Source: an uncultured Desulfobacterales bacterium
GTDB lineage: Bacteria; Desulfobacterota; Desulfobacteria; Desulfobacterales; G020354645
Reading direction: 5' to 3'
Assembly: GCA_947259865.1 (NCBI GenBank)
Contig: CAMYNZ010000021.1
Coordinates: 1 to 21,372, forward strand
DNA: 21,372 nt
The notes beneath the pieces were generated by a model, which searched no databases, was not told the origin of the DNA, and saw nothing but the letters and a program-made list of their open reading frames with translations. Position numbers and translations under genes: made by a program. Shown in pieces: positions 13,927 to 21,372 of the stretch (position 1 is its first letter; every line of letters starts with the position of its first letter).

Positions 13927-15390
13927 ATGAGAACAAACTATCGAATCAATTCAGGAGTGCGCTTCGAAATGCTGTCCCAGGACCAATTGCAGGCATTGTT
14001 CGACGGCGTGCTTCATGTTCTGGAGAATATCGGCCTCGATGTTCATCACGATGAGGCCCGCGATATTCTCAAAGAAACGGGGGCCTGGGTCGAGGGCAAG
14101 CGGGTTCGTATCCCGCAATACCTGGTTAAGCGCTCTCTGGAGATGGCACCGCGCAGCTTCACCATATATGCCCGTGACGGAAACCCAAAGCACGATATTC
14201 ACATCGGCCCCGGCCGGGCGCATTTTGGCCCCGGACCCACCCCGCCGAATTTCACAGATGTCGAAACGCTGGAACGCCGACCCTACGTAAAAGACGATGC
14301 CCGCATCGTAGCGACGTTGGTGGATGTCCTGCCAAACATTGATTTTTGCCAATCGCTGGGAACTGTCAGCGACGTGCATCCGAATCTTGCGGCTGCTTAC
14401 GAATTTGCCGAGATGTTTCCCAACACCAGCAAACCCATTGTTGCGTGGTCATTCGGCTGGGACGACTCGGAGGACATTCACAAAATCGCCGTGGCTGAAG
14501 CCGGCGGTCAAGAGGCATTCGAAAAACGTCCCAACTACATTCATTATTGTGAACCGATATCCCCCCTGGTGAGCTCCTTTGAAGCCGTAGACAAGCTTAT
14601 TTTCGCGGCCCGAAACCGCGTACCGTTAATATTTACTCCCTGCCCTTTGGCCGGCGGTACTGCCCCGGTGACAGCCGCGGGTATTATCATCCAGGCCGCG
14701 GCCGAATCCTGGATGGGGTTGACACTGGCCCAGGCCATTCAGCCCGGCCTGCCCTTTTTTATGGGGGGGGTGCTCTCGGTGATGGATATGAACGCCATGA
14801 TTTTGAGTTATGGGGCACCCGAGCTTTCTTTGATGATGGCCGGGGCCACCGAACTGGCCCATTTTGCCGGAATTCCCCTGTGGCAGACCGGTGGCTGCAC
14901 TGATTCCAAAGTGCTTGACGAACAAGCCGCCCTTGAAGGCTCGATGTCCTGTTTCTTCTCTGCCCTCAGCGGGGGTGACCTATGCCATGATGTGGGGTAT
15001 ACCGAAAGCGGAATCACCGGATCTATTCTACAAACCGTCATGATGGACGAAGCCATCGGTTATTCACGACGCATCACCCGGGGTATCGAAGTCAACGAGG
15101 ACACCCTGGCCACCGATGCTATCCATAACGTGGGTCCTAACGGCCATTACCTGTATGAAGAGCACACCCATCGTTACTACAAAACCGAATTCTGGTATCC
15201 GAATCTTTGTGATCGACACAACTATGAGGAATGGGAAGAGGCCGGCAAAACGAAGATGCGGGATCGTGTAATCGAACGCACGCGGGATCTGCTCAGTTCT
15301 CACAAGCCTTCTGCCATAAAGTCCGAGACACAAAAAGCGATAAAGGAAATTATGAAAGCGGCTGAGGCGCGTGTCAAAGATAAGCAATAA
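13927..15390 (+). CDS. MttB/MtgB-family (non-Pyl) methyltransferase 1
   Basis: A 487-residue member of the trimethylamine methyltransferase superfamily (COG5598), TIM-barrel proteins that demethylate quaternary or methylated amines onto a corrinoid protein. The N-terminus MRTNYRINSG is typical. Motifs: HYCEPISPL (207-214), FTPCPLAGGTAP (236-247), MSYGAPEL-like (293-300), GGCTDSKVLDEQAALEG (322-338), CHDVGYTESG, and a C-terminal GPNGHYLYEEHTHRYYKTEFW region. The frame has no internal TAG, so it is a non-pyrrolysine member like MtgB (glycine betaine). Known non-Pyl substrates include glycine betaine, proline betaine, carnitine and gamma-butyrobetaine; which applies cannot be told. GAAAGGAG lies 8 nt before the ATG. 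Flanked by two corrinoid-protein genes. Confidence 0.9.
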   Translation: MRTNYRINSGVRFEMLSQDQLQALFDGVLHVLENIGLDVHHDEARDILKETGAWVEGKRVRIPQYLVKRSLEMAPRSFTIYARDGNPKHDIHIGPGRAHFGPGPTPPNFTDVETLERRPYVKDDARIVATLVDVLPNIDFCQSLGTVSDVHPNLAAAYEFAEMFPNTSKPIVAWSFGWDDSEDIHKIAVAEAGGQEAFEKRPNYIHYCEPISPLVSSFEAVDKLIFAARNRVPLIFTPCPLAGGTAPVTAAGIIIQAAAESWMGLTLAQAIQPGLPFFMGGVLSVMDMNAMILSYGAPELSLMMAGATELAHFAGIPLWQTGGCTDSKVLDEQAALEGSMSCFFSALSGGDLCHDVGYTESGITGSILQTVMMDEAIGYSRRITRGIEVNEDTLATDAIHNVGPNGHYLYEEHTHRYYKTEFWYPNLCDRHNYEEWEEAGKTKMRDRVIERTRDLLSSHKPSAIKSETQKAIKEIMKAAEARVKDKQ

Positions 15391-15430
15391 CAATACAATA
15401 TCACGACCATGGGTTTAAAGGAGAGACAGC

Positions 15431-16072
15431 ATGAGTGAAATATATGAGAAAATAGCCACGGAAATTCTGGAAGGAAACGTGCCCAAGATCCCCGAACTGG
15501 TGCAAAAAGCATTGGATGACGGCCTGAAAGCCGATGATATTCTAAGCAACGGTCTGGTTGTGGGGATGAATGAGGTGGGTGTCCGCTTCAAAAGTGGTGC
15601 CATGTTCATTCCCGAAGTATTAAAATCCGCCAAGGCCATGCATGCCGGCCAGGAAGTGTTGCGGCCGCTGCTGGCCGAAAGTGGTTCGGCACTTACCGGC
15701 AAGATTGTGCTGGGCACGGTGAAAGGCGATCTGCACGATATCGGCAAGAACCTGGTCGGTATGATGTGTGAAGGTGCCGGCTTTGAGGTGATCGATCTGG
15801 GCTTTAATGTGGAACCGGAGAAGTTCACCGAGGCCATTAAAAAGCATCAACCGAACATCGTAGGGATGTCCGCCTTGCTGACCACCACAATGCGGGCCAT
15901 GGGCTACACCATCAAAGCAATTGAGGAAGCCGGTCTGCGGGACAAGATTAAAGTGATGGTCGGCGGTGCACCGGTGGATAAGGATTTCGCCGAGCGGATC
16001 GGTGCTGACGGATACGGCCATAATGCCGTCTCGGGTTCAGAGCTGGCCAAAAAATTGGTTAGCGCCGTCTAA
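15431..16072 (+). CDS. Methyltransferase cognate corrinoid protein 2
   Basis: A 213-residue corrinoid protein, the same length as corrinoid protein 1, with the same domain boundaries. Cap domain 1-88 with GLVVGMNEVGVRFKSGAMFIPEV (41-63); cobalamin domain with GTVKGDLHDIGKN, H102 as axial cobalt ligand; SALLTTTMRAM and GGAPV are identical to its paralogue. It differs most in the N-terminal 30 residues and the C-terminal tail, which may set partner choice. RBS AAAGGAGAG lies about 6-8 nt before the ATG. It is 40 bp after methyltransferase 1 and 35 bp before the DUF1638 gene, in one operon. It probably accepts methyl groups from methyltransferase 2 or is shared by both. Confidence 0.93.
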   Translation: MSEIYEKIATEILEGNVPKIPELVQKALDDGLKADDILSNGLVVGMNEVGVRFKSGAMFIPEVLKSAKAMHAGQEVLRPLLAESGSALTGKIVLGTVKGDLHDIGKNLVGMMCEGAGFEVIDLGFNVEPEKFTEAIKKHQPNIVGMSALLTTTMRAMGYTIKAIEEAGLRDKIKVMVGGAPVDKDFAERIGADGYGHNAVSGSELAKKLVSAV

Positions 16073-16107
16073 CTCAGGGCACCTGGATGTTTTCCAGAGA
16101 GGTAAAA

Positions 16108-16848
16108 ATGACACTTTCGGGAAAAATACCGGTCGTTATCATTGCCTGTAAGGTCATGCAAAGCATGCTGGAACAATTGATACCGGATCAACTGCTTCAG
16201 CGGGCGACCTTTATGGACTATGGTTTGCATCGGGTACCGGCCAAAATGACGCAAGAATTGCAAGATGCCATCGACGGTCTCAATGACCCCAGCCGAGTGG
16301 TATTAGGTTACGGGCTGTGCGGTAACGGACTGGACGGCATCGTGGCCGGCAAACACACCCTGCTGATCCCCAAAGTGGACGATTGCATTGCCATTTTATT
16401 GGGCTCCCGCCAGTCTTATATTCGGGAGTTCTCAGCGGTTCCCGGCACTTACTACCTGAGCAAAGGCTGGTTGGAATCCGGCAGCCATCCACTCAAAGAA
16501 TATGAAGAATACGCCCAAAAATACGGTCCAGAGGAAGCGGCCTGGATAATGGATCAGCAATATCGCAATTACGAACGCCTGGCCATGGTTGCGCACAGCC
16601 AGAGCGATCTTGAAAAATACCGTCCCCAGGCGCTCGAGGTTGCCCGCTACTGCGAAAAATGGGGCATGCGCTACGAGGAAATCCTGGGTTCGGATCGTTA
16701 TGTGCGGCGTCTGATTGAAGTGATTGAACAGCCGGACACAAGCGATGATGAGTTTATAATTGTGCCCCCGGGCGGTCGAATCCGTCAGGAAATGTTTTGG
16801 GACTTTCAGATGGTTGAATCCCGAGAAAAGAAAGTCGTCAGCAGCTAA
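16108..16848 (+). CDS. DUF1638 family protein, methyltransferase-associated
   Basis: A 246-residue soluble protein of the DUF1638 family, whose function is not established to my knowledge but whose genes recur beside MttB/corrinoid genes. Seen: VVIIACKVMQSML (9-21, C14), DYGLHRVP (37-44), VVLGYGLCGNGLDGI (64-78, C71), and IPKVDDCIAILLGSRQ (87-102, C93). Three well-spaced cysteines in otherwise conserved-looking motifs could bind a metal or a corrinoid. The C-terminal part (about 120-246) is helical and charged. The start at 16108 is chosen because AGAGAGG lies just upstream; an in-frame ATG at 16087 lacks a ribosome-binding site. It is placed between corrinoid protein 2 and methyltransferase 2, so a role in corrinoid loading, repair or activation is a reasonable guess, not shown. 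Confidence 0.8.
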   Translation: MTLSGKIPVVIIACKVMQSMLEQLIPDQLLQRATFMDYGLHRVPAKMTQELQDAIDGLNDPSRVVLGYGLCGNGLDGIVAGKHTLLIPKVDDCIAILLGSRQSYIREFSAVPGTYYLSKGWLESGSHPLKEYEEYAQKYGPEEAAWIMDQQYRNYERLAMVAHSQSDLEKYRPQALEVARYCEKWGMRYEEILGSDRYVRRLIEVIEQPDTSDDEFIIVPPGGRIRQEMFWDFQMVESREKKVVSS

Positions 16849-16894
16849 TAAACTGTAATTTGGTAATCGGCTTTATAAAAAAGGAGAATACGCC

Positions 16895-18397
16895 ATGCAA
16901 GTAAGAAGAACCAATTACCAGGTAAACGCGACACCGCGGCTTCAGGTGCTCAGCGAAGATGAAATTGAAGCTATCTACTATGCAGCTTTAAGGGTGCTGT
17001 ATGAAACCGGTGTGAGGGTATACGAAAAAGAGGGCGTCGAGGTGGCCTACTCCGGCGGTGCAATCGTCGAGGATACCACCGAAGACAGCAGCCTGGTGAA
17101 GATACCCCATTACATGGTCGACAAGGCCCGGGCCACGGTGCCCAGCAAAGTGGTTGTCACCGGACCGGATCGTCAATACCGCATGGAACTTTTTAAGAAT
17201 CAGATTTATTACGGTGGGGGGTCCGACACGCCTTACCACCTCGATCCTTATACCGGTGAACGTCGCCGCGCCACCTATCAGGATGTAAAAAACTGCGCGC
17301 GCGTTGGCCAAACCCTGCCCAACTATGATTTTCACATGTCCCTGGGTATCACCCAGGATACGGCCGTTGGAACCTATGACCGCTGGCAATATCTGGCCAT
17401 GCTGGAAGGCACAAGCAAACCCATTAATATCACTGCCGTGGATTTGGAGGGAGTGCGCGATCAATTGGAGATGGCCCACATCCGCGTGGGCGGCAAAGCG
17501 GAGTGGAAAAAGGGTCCCATTTTTTCGCTCTATATCGAACCGGTGTCACCCCTGAGCCATTCGCAGGAAGTCGTACAAAAACTCCTGTTTGCCTGTGACA
17601 ACGATATACCTTTTGTCTACACCCCCTGCCCGCTGGCCGGAGCTACCGCACCCACAACCCTGGCCGGTTTATTGGTGCAGGCCCTGGCCGAAAGCTTATT
17701 TGGTATCGTCATCAGTCAGCTGCGTAAACCCGGAGCCCAGCTTATCATCGGGGGTTTGATGTCCAACATGGACATGTTGAGCACGATCTATTGTTATGGC
17801 GCTCCGGAAATGGCGCTTCTGAGCGCCGGCTATACGGATATCACCAAATGGTTGCGGGTGCCGGAATATGAGACCGCCGGTTGTTCGGATGCCAAACTTT
17901 TCGATGAGCAGGCGGCCATGGAAACTGCCATCAACATCTCAACCGCCGGGCTGGTGGGCGGCAATATGATTCACGATGTCGGTTATCTGGATTCGGGATT
18001 GACCAGTTCGATGGAGTTAATGGTCGCCGCGGACGAAATCATCGACATGGTTAAACGCATCCTGCGGGGTATACCCGTCACCGATGAAACAATGGCCCTT
18101 GACGTCATGAAAGACGTCGGGCCCGGCGGACATTTTCTGGAGCATGACCACACTTTTGACAGGTTTAAAACCGAAATCTGGCAACCCAAGCTGATTGATC
18201 GGCAAAACTGGGAGAACTGGGAAATGGCCGGGAGCAAAGATTACGGCCAACGCGTGCACGAACGCGTGGTAGAGATCCTGGAAACGGAAACGGAGCCGCT
18301 GTTGGATGATGCCATGTTTAAGGAACTGCGCCGTGTGTGCGAAATGGCCGACGAACGCCACAAAGGTGAAGAGCTGGATGTGAAGATGTTTGTATAA
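16895..18397 (+). CDS. MttB/MtgB-family (non-Pyl) methyltransferase 2
   Basis: A 500-residue second COG5598 methyltransferase. N-terminus MQVRRTNYQVNATPRL; then GGGSDTPYHLDPYTGERR (about 109-126), IEPVSPLSHS, YTPCPLAGATAPTT, YGAPEMALLSAG, TAGCSDAKLFDEQAAMETA (near 327-345), IHDVGYLDSG, and a C-terminal DVGPGGHFLEHDHTFDRFKTEIW region. The motifs align one for one with methyltransferase 1, but many active-site neighbours differ (GPGPTPPNF there, GGGSDTPYHL here), so the substrate is probably different. The reading frame has no internal TAG, so no pyrrolysine. AAAAGGAG lies 8 nt before the ATG. It is 46 bp after the DUF1638 gene. A 110-bp gap with an inverted repeat follows. Confidence 0.9.
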   Translation: MQVRRTNYQVNATPRLQVLSEDEIEAIYYAALRVLYETGVRVYEKEGVEVAYSGGAIVEDTTEDSSLVKIPHYMVDKARATVPSKVVVTGPDRQYRMELFKNQIYYGGGSDTPYHLDPYTGERRRATYQDVKNCARVGQTLPNYDFHMSLGITQDTAVGTYDRWQYLAMLEGTSKPINITAVDLEGVRDQLEMAHIRVGGKAEWKKGPIFSLYIEPVSPLSHSQEVVQKLLFACDNDIPFVYTPCPLAGATAPTTLAGLLVQALAESLFGIVISQLRKPGAQLIIGGLMSNMDMLSTIYCYGAPEMALLSAGYTDITKWLRVPEYETAGCSDAKLFDEQAAMETAINISTAGLVGGNMIHDVGYLDSGLTSSMELMVAADEIIDMVKRILRGIPVTDETMALDVMKDVGPGGHFLEHDHTFDRFKTEIWQPKLIDRQNWENWEMAGSKDYGQRVHERVVEILETETEPLLDDAMFKELRRVCEMADERHKGEELDVKMFV

Positions 18398-18409
18398 ACA
18401 TCCGTGCTA

Positions 18410-18467
18410 AGCGGTTCCTCCTTTGCAGTCGGCCGTTTTTTTGGACCCCTTTAAAAAGGGAACCGCT
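18410..18467. repeat. Inverted repeat between methyltransferase 2 and the HyuA-like gene
   Basis: AGCGGTTCC (18410-18418) and GGAACCGCT (18459-18467) are perfect 9-bp reverse complements. Nested inside is CCCTTT-AA-AAAGGG (18447-18460), and a run of seven T (18436-18442). The nested structures are mutually compatible only in part (they share two bases), so they could act as a partial terminator or attenuator ahead of the last gene. Confidence 0.5.
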
Positions 18468-18507
18468 ACCGGCGGATGATTCAACCTGCAGATAAACCGA
18501 TAAAAAA

Positions 18508-20517
18508 TTGAGCACAAGCAAAGATTCCCAGAGCGCATTGGTGCTGGGCATAGATACCGGCGGTACGTATACCGACGGCATCCTGCTGGAATATTACTCG
18601 CGTAAAGTACTGGCCTCGCATAAGAGCCTTACCACCAAGCGCGATTACGCCATTGGTATTGAAGCTGTCATTCAGGGCATCCACATCGAAGATCCAGCTG
18701 CCATACAGATGGTGTCGATCTCCACCACTCTGGCCACCAATGCCATTGCCGAGGGTAAAAGCAAACCGGTGGCATTGCTCCTCATCGGTTATGATCCCGA
18801 ACTGATTGCCTCCTTCAATATGCAAGGCCGCTTTGCCACCCCCTATTATCACTATTTTTCCGGGGGGCATGATCTTTACGGGCAGGAAAAACAACCGCTG
18901 GATTTGCCGGCCATTTTGGCCAAGGTCGGTCAAATAAAAAATGAAGTCGACGCCCTTGCCGTCTCCAGCTATTTCAGCCCACTGAACCCCGAACATGAAA
19001 ACCGGACCTACACGGCTATTTCCAAGGTATGTGACCTGCCGGTGGTGCTCGGACATCAGCTATCCACCAAACTCGGTTCTGTGGAACGGGCGACCACGGC
19101 AGCCCTCAACGCTTCGCTGCTGGCAGTTTTGAAAGACTTTGTGGTTGCAGTGCGCCGGACGATGGAGCGCCGCCAGATTCGTGCCCCGCTTATGGTCGTG
19201 CGCGGGGATGGAACCCTGATGAGCGATGAATTCGCCACCCAGACACCGGTGGAGACCATTCACTCCGGCCCGGCAGCCAGTGCCATCGGTGGTCGTTTCC
19301 TTTCTCATCTGGACGATGCCCTGGTGGTTGACATCGGCGGCACCACCACCGATATCGCACTGATTGAGGCTGGCCAGGTATCGGTCACCGAACAAGGCGC
19401 CATTGTTGCGGATTATAAAACATCCGTGGAGGCAGCCAATTTATTTTCCATCGGGCTGGGCGGCGACAGCCACATCACTCTGGATCGCGAAAATAAGATA
19501 ATTATCGGTCCGGAGCGAGTCGTACCGCTGGCATACCTGGCCGATCAATACCCCCAACAGGTCGTCAGCCCGCTCAAGGCTCTTTTGCAACGCAGCCGGT
19601 CAAACGCCACTCCTGAGTGGCTCGAATACTGGTTTCTGCTTCGCGATCCCCCGGATAAAGACTCCTTGAAAACGGAACATGAAAAAGCGCTCATTGAATT
19701 TTTAGCCGATGGGCCCCGGCCGTTGCCGTTAATTCTGAAACACCTCGACCTGTTTAATAAAGTCCAGATCGCGGCCGGCAGGTTGTTGCGGGAGGAGGTT
19801 GTCGGTAAAGCGGGACTCACCCCCACCGACCTGCTCCACGTTGATGGACGTTACGCCACCTGGGACACGGATTCTGCCTCTGTGGCGCTGGATGTTTTCT
19901 GCCGTTTCCAGTCGCGTGAGTCGACCGCCGTGCGGAAACAGGTCTGGGCTCAGATGACTGAAGCAATTGTTCATGCAATCATCACGTTTCTGAGCGGAAA
20001 AAATTTAAAACTGTCTCTCCGGCCCCGGGACGACGACATTGGACGTTGGTTTTTTTACAATAGCCTTTATGCCCTTCATCCGCATCTGGAGACTCAATTC
20101 CGGCTGCGCCAGCCCATAATCGGAATCGGCGCTCCGGCCAGTATCTTTTTAAAAGACGTCGCCAGCGTACTCCACACAGAACTGATTTTACCGGAACACC
20201 ACCCGGTCGCCAACGCCGTGGGGGCCGTAGCAGGCAGTGTAATGGTGAGTGAAGAAATCTTAGTCTATCCCCGCGTGTCAAACGAGGGATTGGAGGTCAC
20301 CGGTTACTATGTCCAAACCAAAGATGAACGCCAGGTATTTGAAGACGCCGGTGATGCGCTGGCCCATGCGCGTGCATTGAGTCATGAACGTGCCCTGGGC
20401 GCCGCCCTGCGCTCCGGTGCCGACCAACCCCGGGTGATAATGAAAGAAAAAGCCGACGGCCTGGACACCTTTCGCATTCAAGCCAGAGCGTTGGGAAACC
20501 CGCGTTTAATGCGTTAA
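18508..20517 (+). CDS. Hydantoinase/oxoprolinase (HyuA-like) ASKHA ATPase
   Basis: A 669-residue member of the hydantoinase-A / 5-oxoprolinase family, with two ASKHA (actin/hsp70-like) nucleotide-binding halves. The first half has VLGIDTGGTYTDGILLE (12-28) and TTLATNAIAEGK (73-84); the second has VVDIGGTTTDIALIE (273-287), followed by GLGGDSHI and, near the C-terminus, AVGAVAGSV. Characterised relatives use ATP to open hydantoins or oxoproline or to activate ketones, normally with a HyuB-type partner, which is not present here. Few cysteines and no iron-sulfur motif are seen, so it is not a RamA/RACE protein. Start: the only in-frame option after an upstream TAA is TTG at 18508, with no clear ribosome-binding site (a GTG lies 11 codons on but would clip the first strand). 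It is probably the last gene of the cluster; possible roles are corrinoid activation or a cyclic-amide step. Confidence 0.82.
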   Translation: MSTSKDSQSALVLGIDTGGTYTDGILLEYYSRKVLASHKSLTTKRDYAIGIEAVIQGIHIEDPAAIQMVSISTTLATNAIAEGKSKPVALLLIGYDPELIASFNMQGRFATPYYHYFSGGHDLYGQEKQPLDLPAILAKVGQIKNEVDALAVSSYFSPLNPEHENRTYTAISKVCDLPVVLGHQLSTKLGSVERATTAALNASLLAVLKDFVVAVRRTMERRQIRAPLMVVRGDGTLMSDEFATQTPVETIHSGPAASAIGGRFLSHLDDALVVDIGGTTTDIALIEAGQVSVTEQGAIVADYKTSVEAANLFSIGLGGDSHITLDRENKIIIGPERVVPLAYLADQYPQQVVSPLKALLQRSRSNATPEWLEYWFLLRDPPDKDSLKTEHEKALIEFLADGPRPLPLILKHLDLFNKVQIAAGRLLREEVVGKAGLTPTDLLHVDGRYATWDTDSASVALDVFCRFQSRESTAVRKQVWAQMTEAIVHAIITFLSGKNLKLSLRPRDDDIGRWFFYNSLYALHPHLETQFRLRQPIIGIGAPASIFLKDVASVLHTELILPEHHPVANAVGAVAGSVMVSEEILVYPRVSNEGLEVTGYYVQTKDERQVFEDAGDALAHARALSHERALGAALRSGADQPRVIMKEKADGLDTFRIQARALGNPRLMR

Positions 20518-20728
20518 ACAAGCTTGGATCGCGGCTGGCCTGCGACGAGCTCCCCCCGGCACGCTCGGGACCCGAGCCCGTCGAAGGCAGCCGTGTCGAA
20601 GCCGTTCCCACAGATTCATCATCGGTCTGTGGGATCCCGATCTCGCGGGAGAGAAATCCATCATGGAGAGTGGCTTTTGTTCTTCCTGGTCACTCATAAT
20701 GCATTATAGAGCACTGGAGGTAATTATT
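20518..20728. other. Intergenic region with several hairpins
   Basis: This gene-free gap before the second regulator holds GCTCGG-GAC-CCGAGC (about 20565-20579), a perfect 8-bp hairpin CCCACAGA...TCTGTGGG (20607-20614 with 20626-20633), and the 12-bp palindrome ATAATGCATTAT (20696-20707), 21 bp before the next start codon. None is followed by a T-tract. The last palindrome overlaps a possible -10 (CATAAT) and could be an operator. Confidence 0.5.
20607..20633 (+). terminator. Possible terminator hairpin after the HyuA-like gene
   Basis: Perfect 8-bp stem CCCACAGA / TCTGTGGG with an 11-nt loop, about 90 bp past the stop. It lacks a T-run, so intrinsic termination is doubtful. Confidence 0.35.
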
Positions 20729-21372
20729 ATGGAGTTGGTGCAAGTTGACACCCAACGTGCCTATGAAAAAATCCGGGAAAAAATAATCACCCTGGAGCTG
20801 GCACCGGGATCGTTGATCAATGAACAACACCTGGCCGAGGAACTAAATTTAGGCGCAGCACCCACCCGTGAAGCACTCAAATTGCTGGCCCATGACGCCC
20901 TGGTATCCATTACGCCTCGTCACGGATTGTATATCGCCGATATCAGTATTCCCGATCTTGAGCAACTCAGTGAAATGAGATTGTCGTTGGAGTCACTTTG
21001 TGCCAGGCTGGCCGCCCGGCGAGCCGACGCCGATGACCTGATGGTCCTCGAAGCCTTGCGACAGGAGCAGACATCCATTCCGTCCGATGACAGCCGCGGT
21101 TTACTTGACATCGACCATAAATTCCACCAGGCACTTGTACAGGCGGCCAAAAATAAATATCTGGCCCGAACACTGGAGCACTATTTCGGACTGTCCCAGC
21201 GACTCTGGTATATGGCCTTACCTCAACTGGACTTTTTACCCACTGCCGTGGCCGAGCACCTGGACATCGTAGAAGCTATAAAAAACCGGGATGAGGACAG
21301 CGCCGCGAAGATGATGCGGGCTCATGTAGAGGCATTTTACGGTAAGGTGAAGGAAGTTCTGGAAGCCAAAGA
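20729..21372 (+). CDS. GntR-family regulator with FCD-type C-terminus (partial)
   Basis: The gene runs off the right edge; 214 codons are visible with no stop. Winged helix, residues about 8-72: QRAYEKIREKIITLELAPG, then INEQHLAEELNLGAAPTREALKLLAHDALV and the wing ITPRHGLYIADI. The FCD helical domain follows: LSEMRLSLESLCARLAARRA, then LDIDHKFHQALVQAAKNKYL with the D-x3-H-type ligand motif, and a late AEHLDIVEAI and MMRAHVEAF with further histidines for metal/ligand binding. Family members sense small organic acids. GGAGG lies 8-9 nt before the ATG. Nearly complete, since FCD regulators are about 215-240 aa. It is a different subgroup from the regulator at 11320. It may control the preceding cluster or genes beyond the edge. 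Confidence 0.87.
   Translation, partial: MELVQVDTQRAYEKIREKIITLELAPGSLINEQHLAEELNLGAAPTREALKLLAHDALVSITPRHGLYIADISIPDLEQLSEMRLSLESLCARLAARRADADDLMVLEALRQEQTSIPSDDSRGLLDIDHKFHQALVQAAKNKYLARTLEHYFGLSQRLWYMALPQLDFLPTAVAEHLDIVEAIKNRDEDSAAKMMRAHVEAFYGKVKEVLEAK

Noticed and set aside
13927..18397. Pyrrolysine-containing trimethylamine methyltransferase
   Set aside because: Neither MttB-family frame has an internal UAG, and both reach normal full length, so they are non-Pyl members.
18508..20517. RamA/RACE corrinoid activator
   Set aside because: No ferredoxin cysteine motif and the motifs are those of the hydantoinase/oxoprolinase family; kept only as a functional hypothesis.

Overview
The window looks like the chromosome of an anaerobic Desulfobacterota bacterium (Desulfobacterales-like sulfate reducer or syntroph). 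The reasons are an Hdr/MvhD/FrhB-type electron-transfer operon with UGA-encoded selenocysteine, a c-type heme motif on an Hdr membrane subunit, and a corrinoid/tetrahydrofolate methyltransferase cluster of the MttB/MtgB type. No taxonomic search could be run, so the assignment is inference from gene content.

Left third (1-8760, minus strand): one operon, read right to left. It encodes a membrane cytochrome b protein with one CxxCH motif fused to HdrC-like ferredoxin modules, HdrB, a double-length HdrA, MvhD, an FrhB-like iron-sulfur protein and an AsrA/hydrogenase-beta-like iron-sulfur protein. hdrA and mvhD each look interrupted by an in-frame UGA, but each UGA falls exactly where the family has a conserved cysteine and is followed, 22 nt later, by the loop of a small hairpin resembling a bacterial SECIS element. 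Both are therefore annotated as full-length selenoproteins (Sec60 of 1014 aa; Sec67 of 143 aa). The products fit a complex linking the quinone pool or periplasmic cytochromes to cytoplasmic flavin and iron-sulfur carriers, possibly by electron bifurcation. Two junctions in this operon (hdrA-mvhD and frhB-asrA) hold arrays of degenerate 7-bp repeats arranged as inverted arms around a core.

Middle (8761-11320): a divergent intergenic region with outward promoters, a small cysteine-rich unknown protein, tatA with a terminator, then ssb and a YbaK-type aminoacyl-tRNA deacylase on the minus strand. These are mostly housekeeping genes.

Right half (11320-20517): a GntR/FadR-type regulator divergent from a plus-strand cluster: methyl-H4folate:corrinoid methyltransferase (MtgA-like), corrinoid protein 1, MttB-family methyltransferase 1, corrinoid protein 2, a DUF1638 protein, MttB-family methyltransferase 2, and a hydantoinase/oxoprolinase (HyuA-like) ASKHA ATPase with a TTG start. 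The scheme would be: an MttB homologue demethylates a quaternary or methylated amine onto a corrinoid protein, and the MtgA homologue passes the methyl group to H4folate for oxidation. The known corrinoid reactivator (RamA or RACE, both iron-sulfur proteins) is absent from the window, which makes the HyuA-like and DUF1638 proteins the most interesting unknowns. A second GntR-family gene runs off the right edge.

The link between the two halves (methyl oxidation electrons feeding the Hdr complex) is plausible but rests only on proximity and pathway logic.
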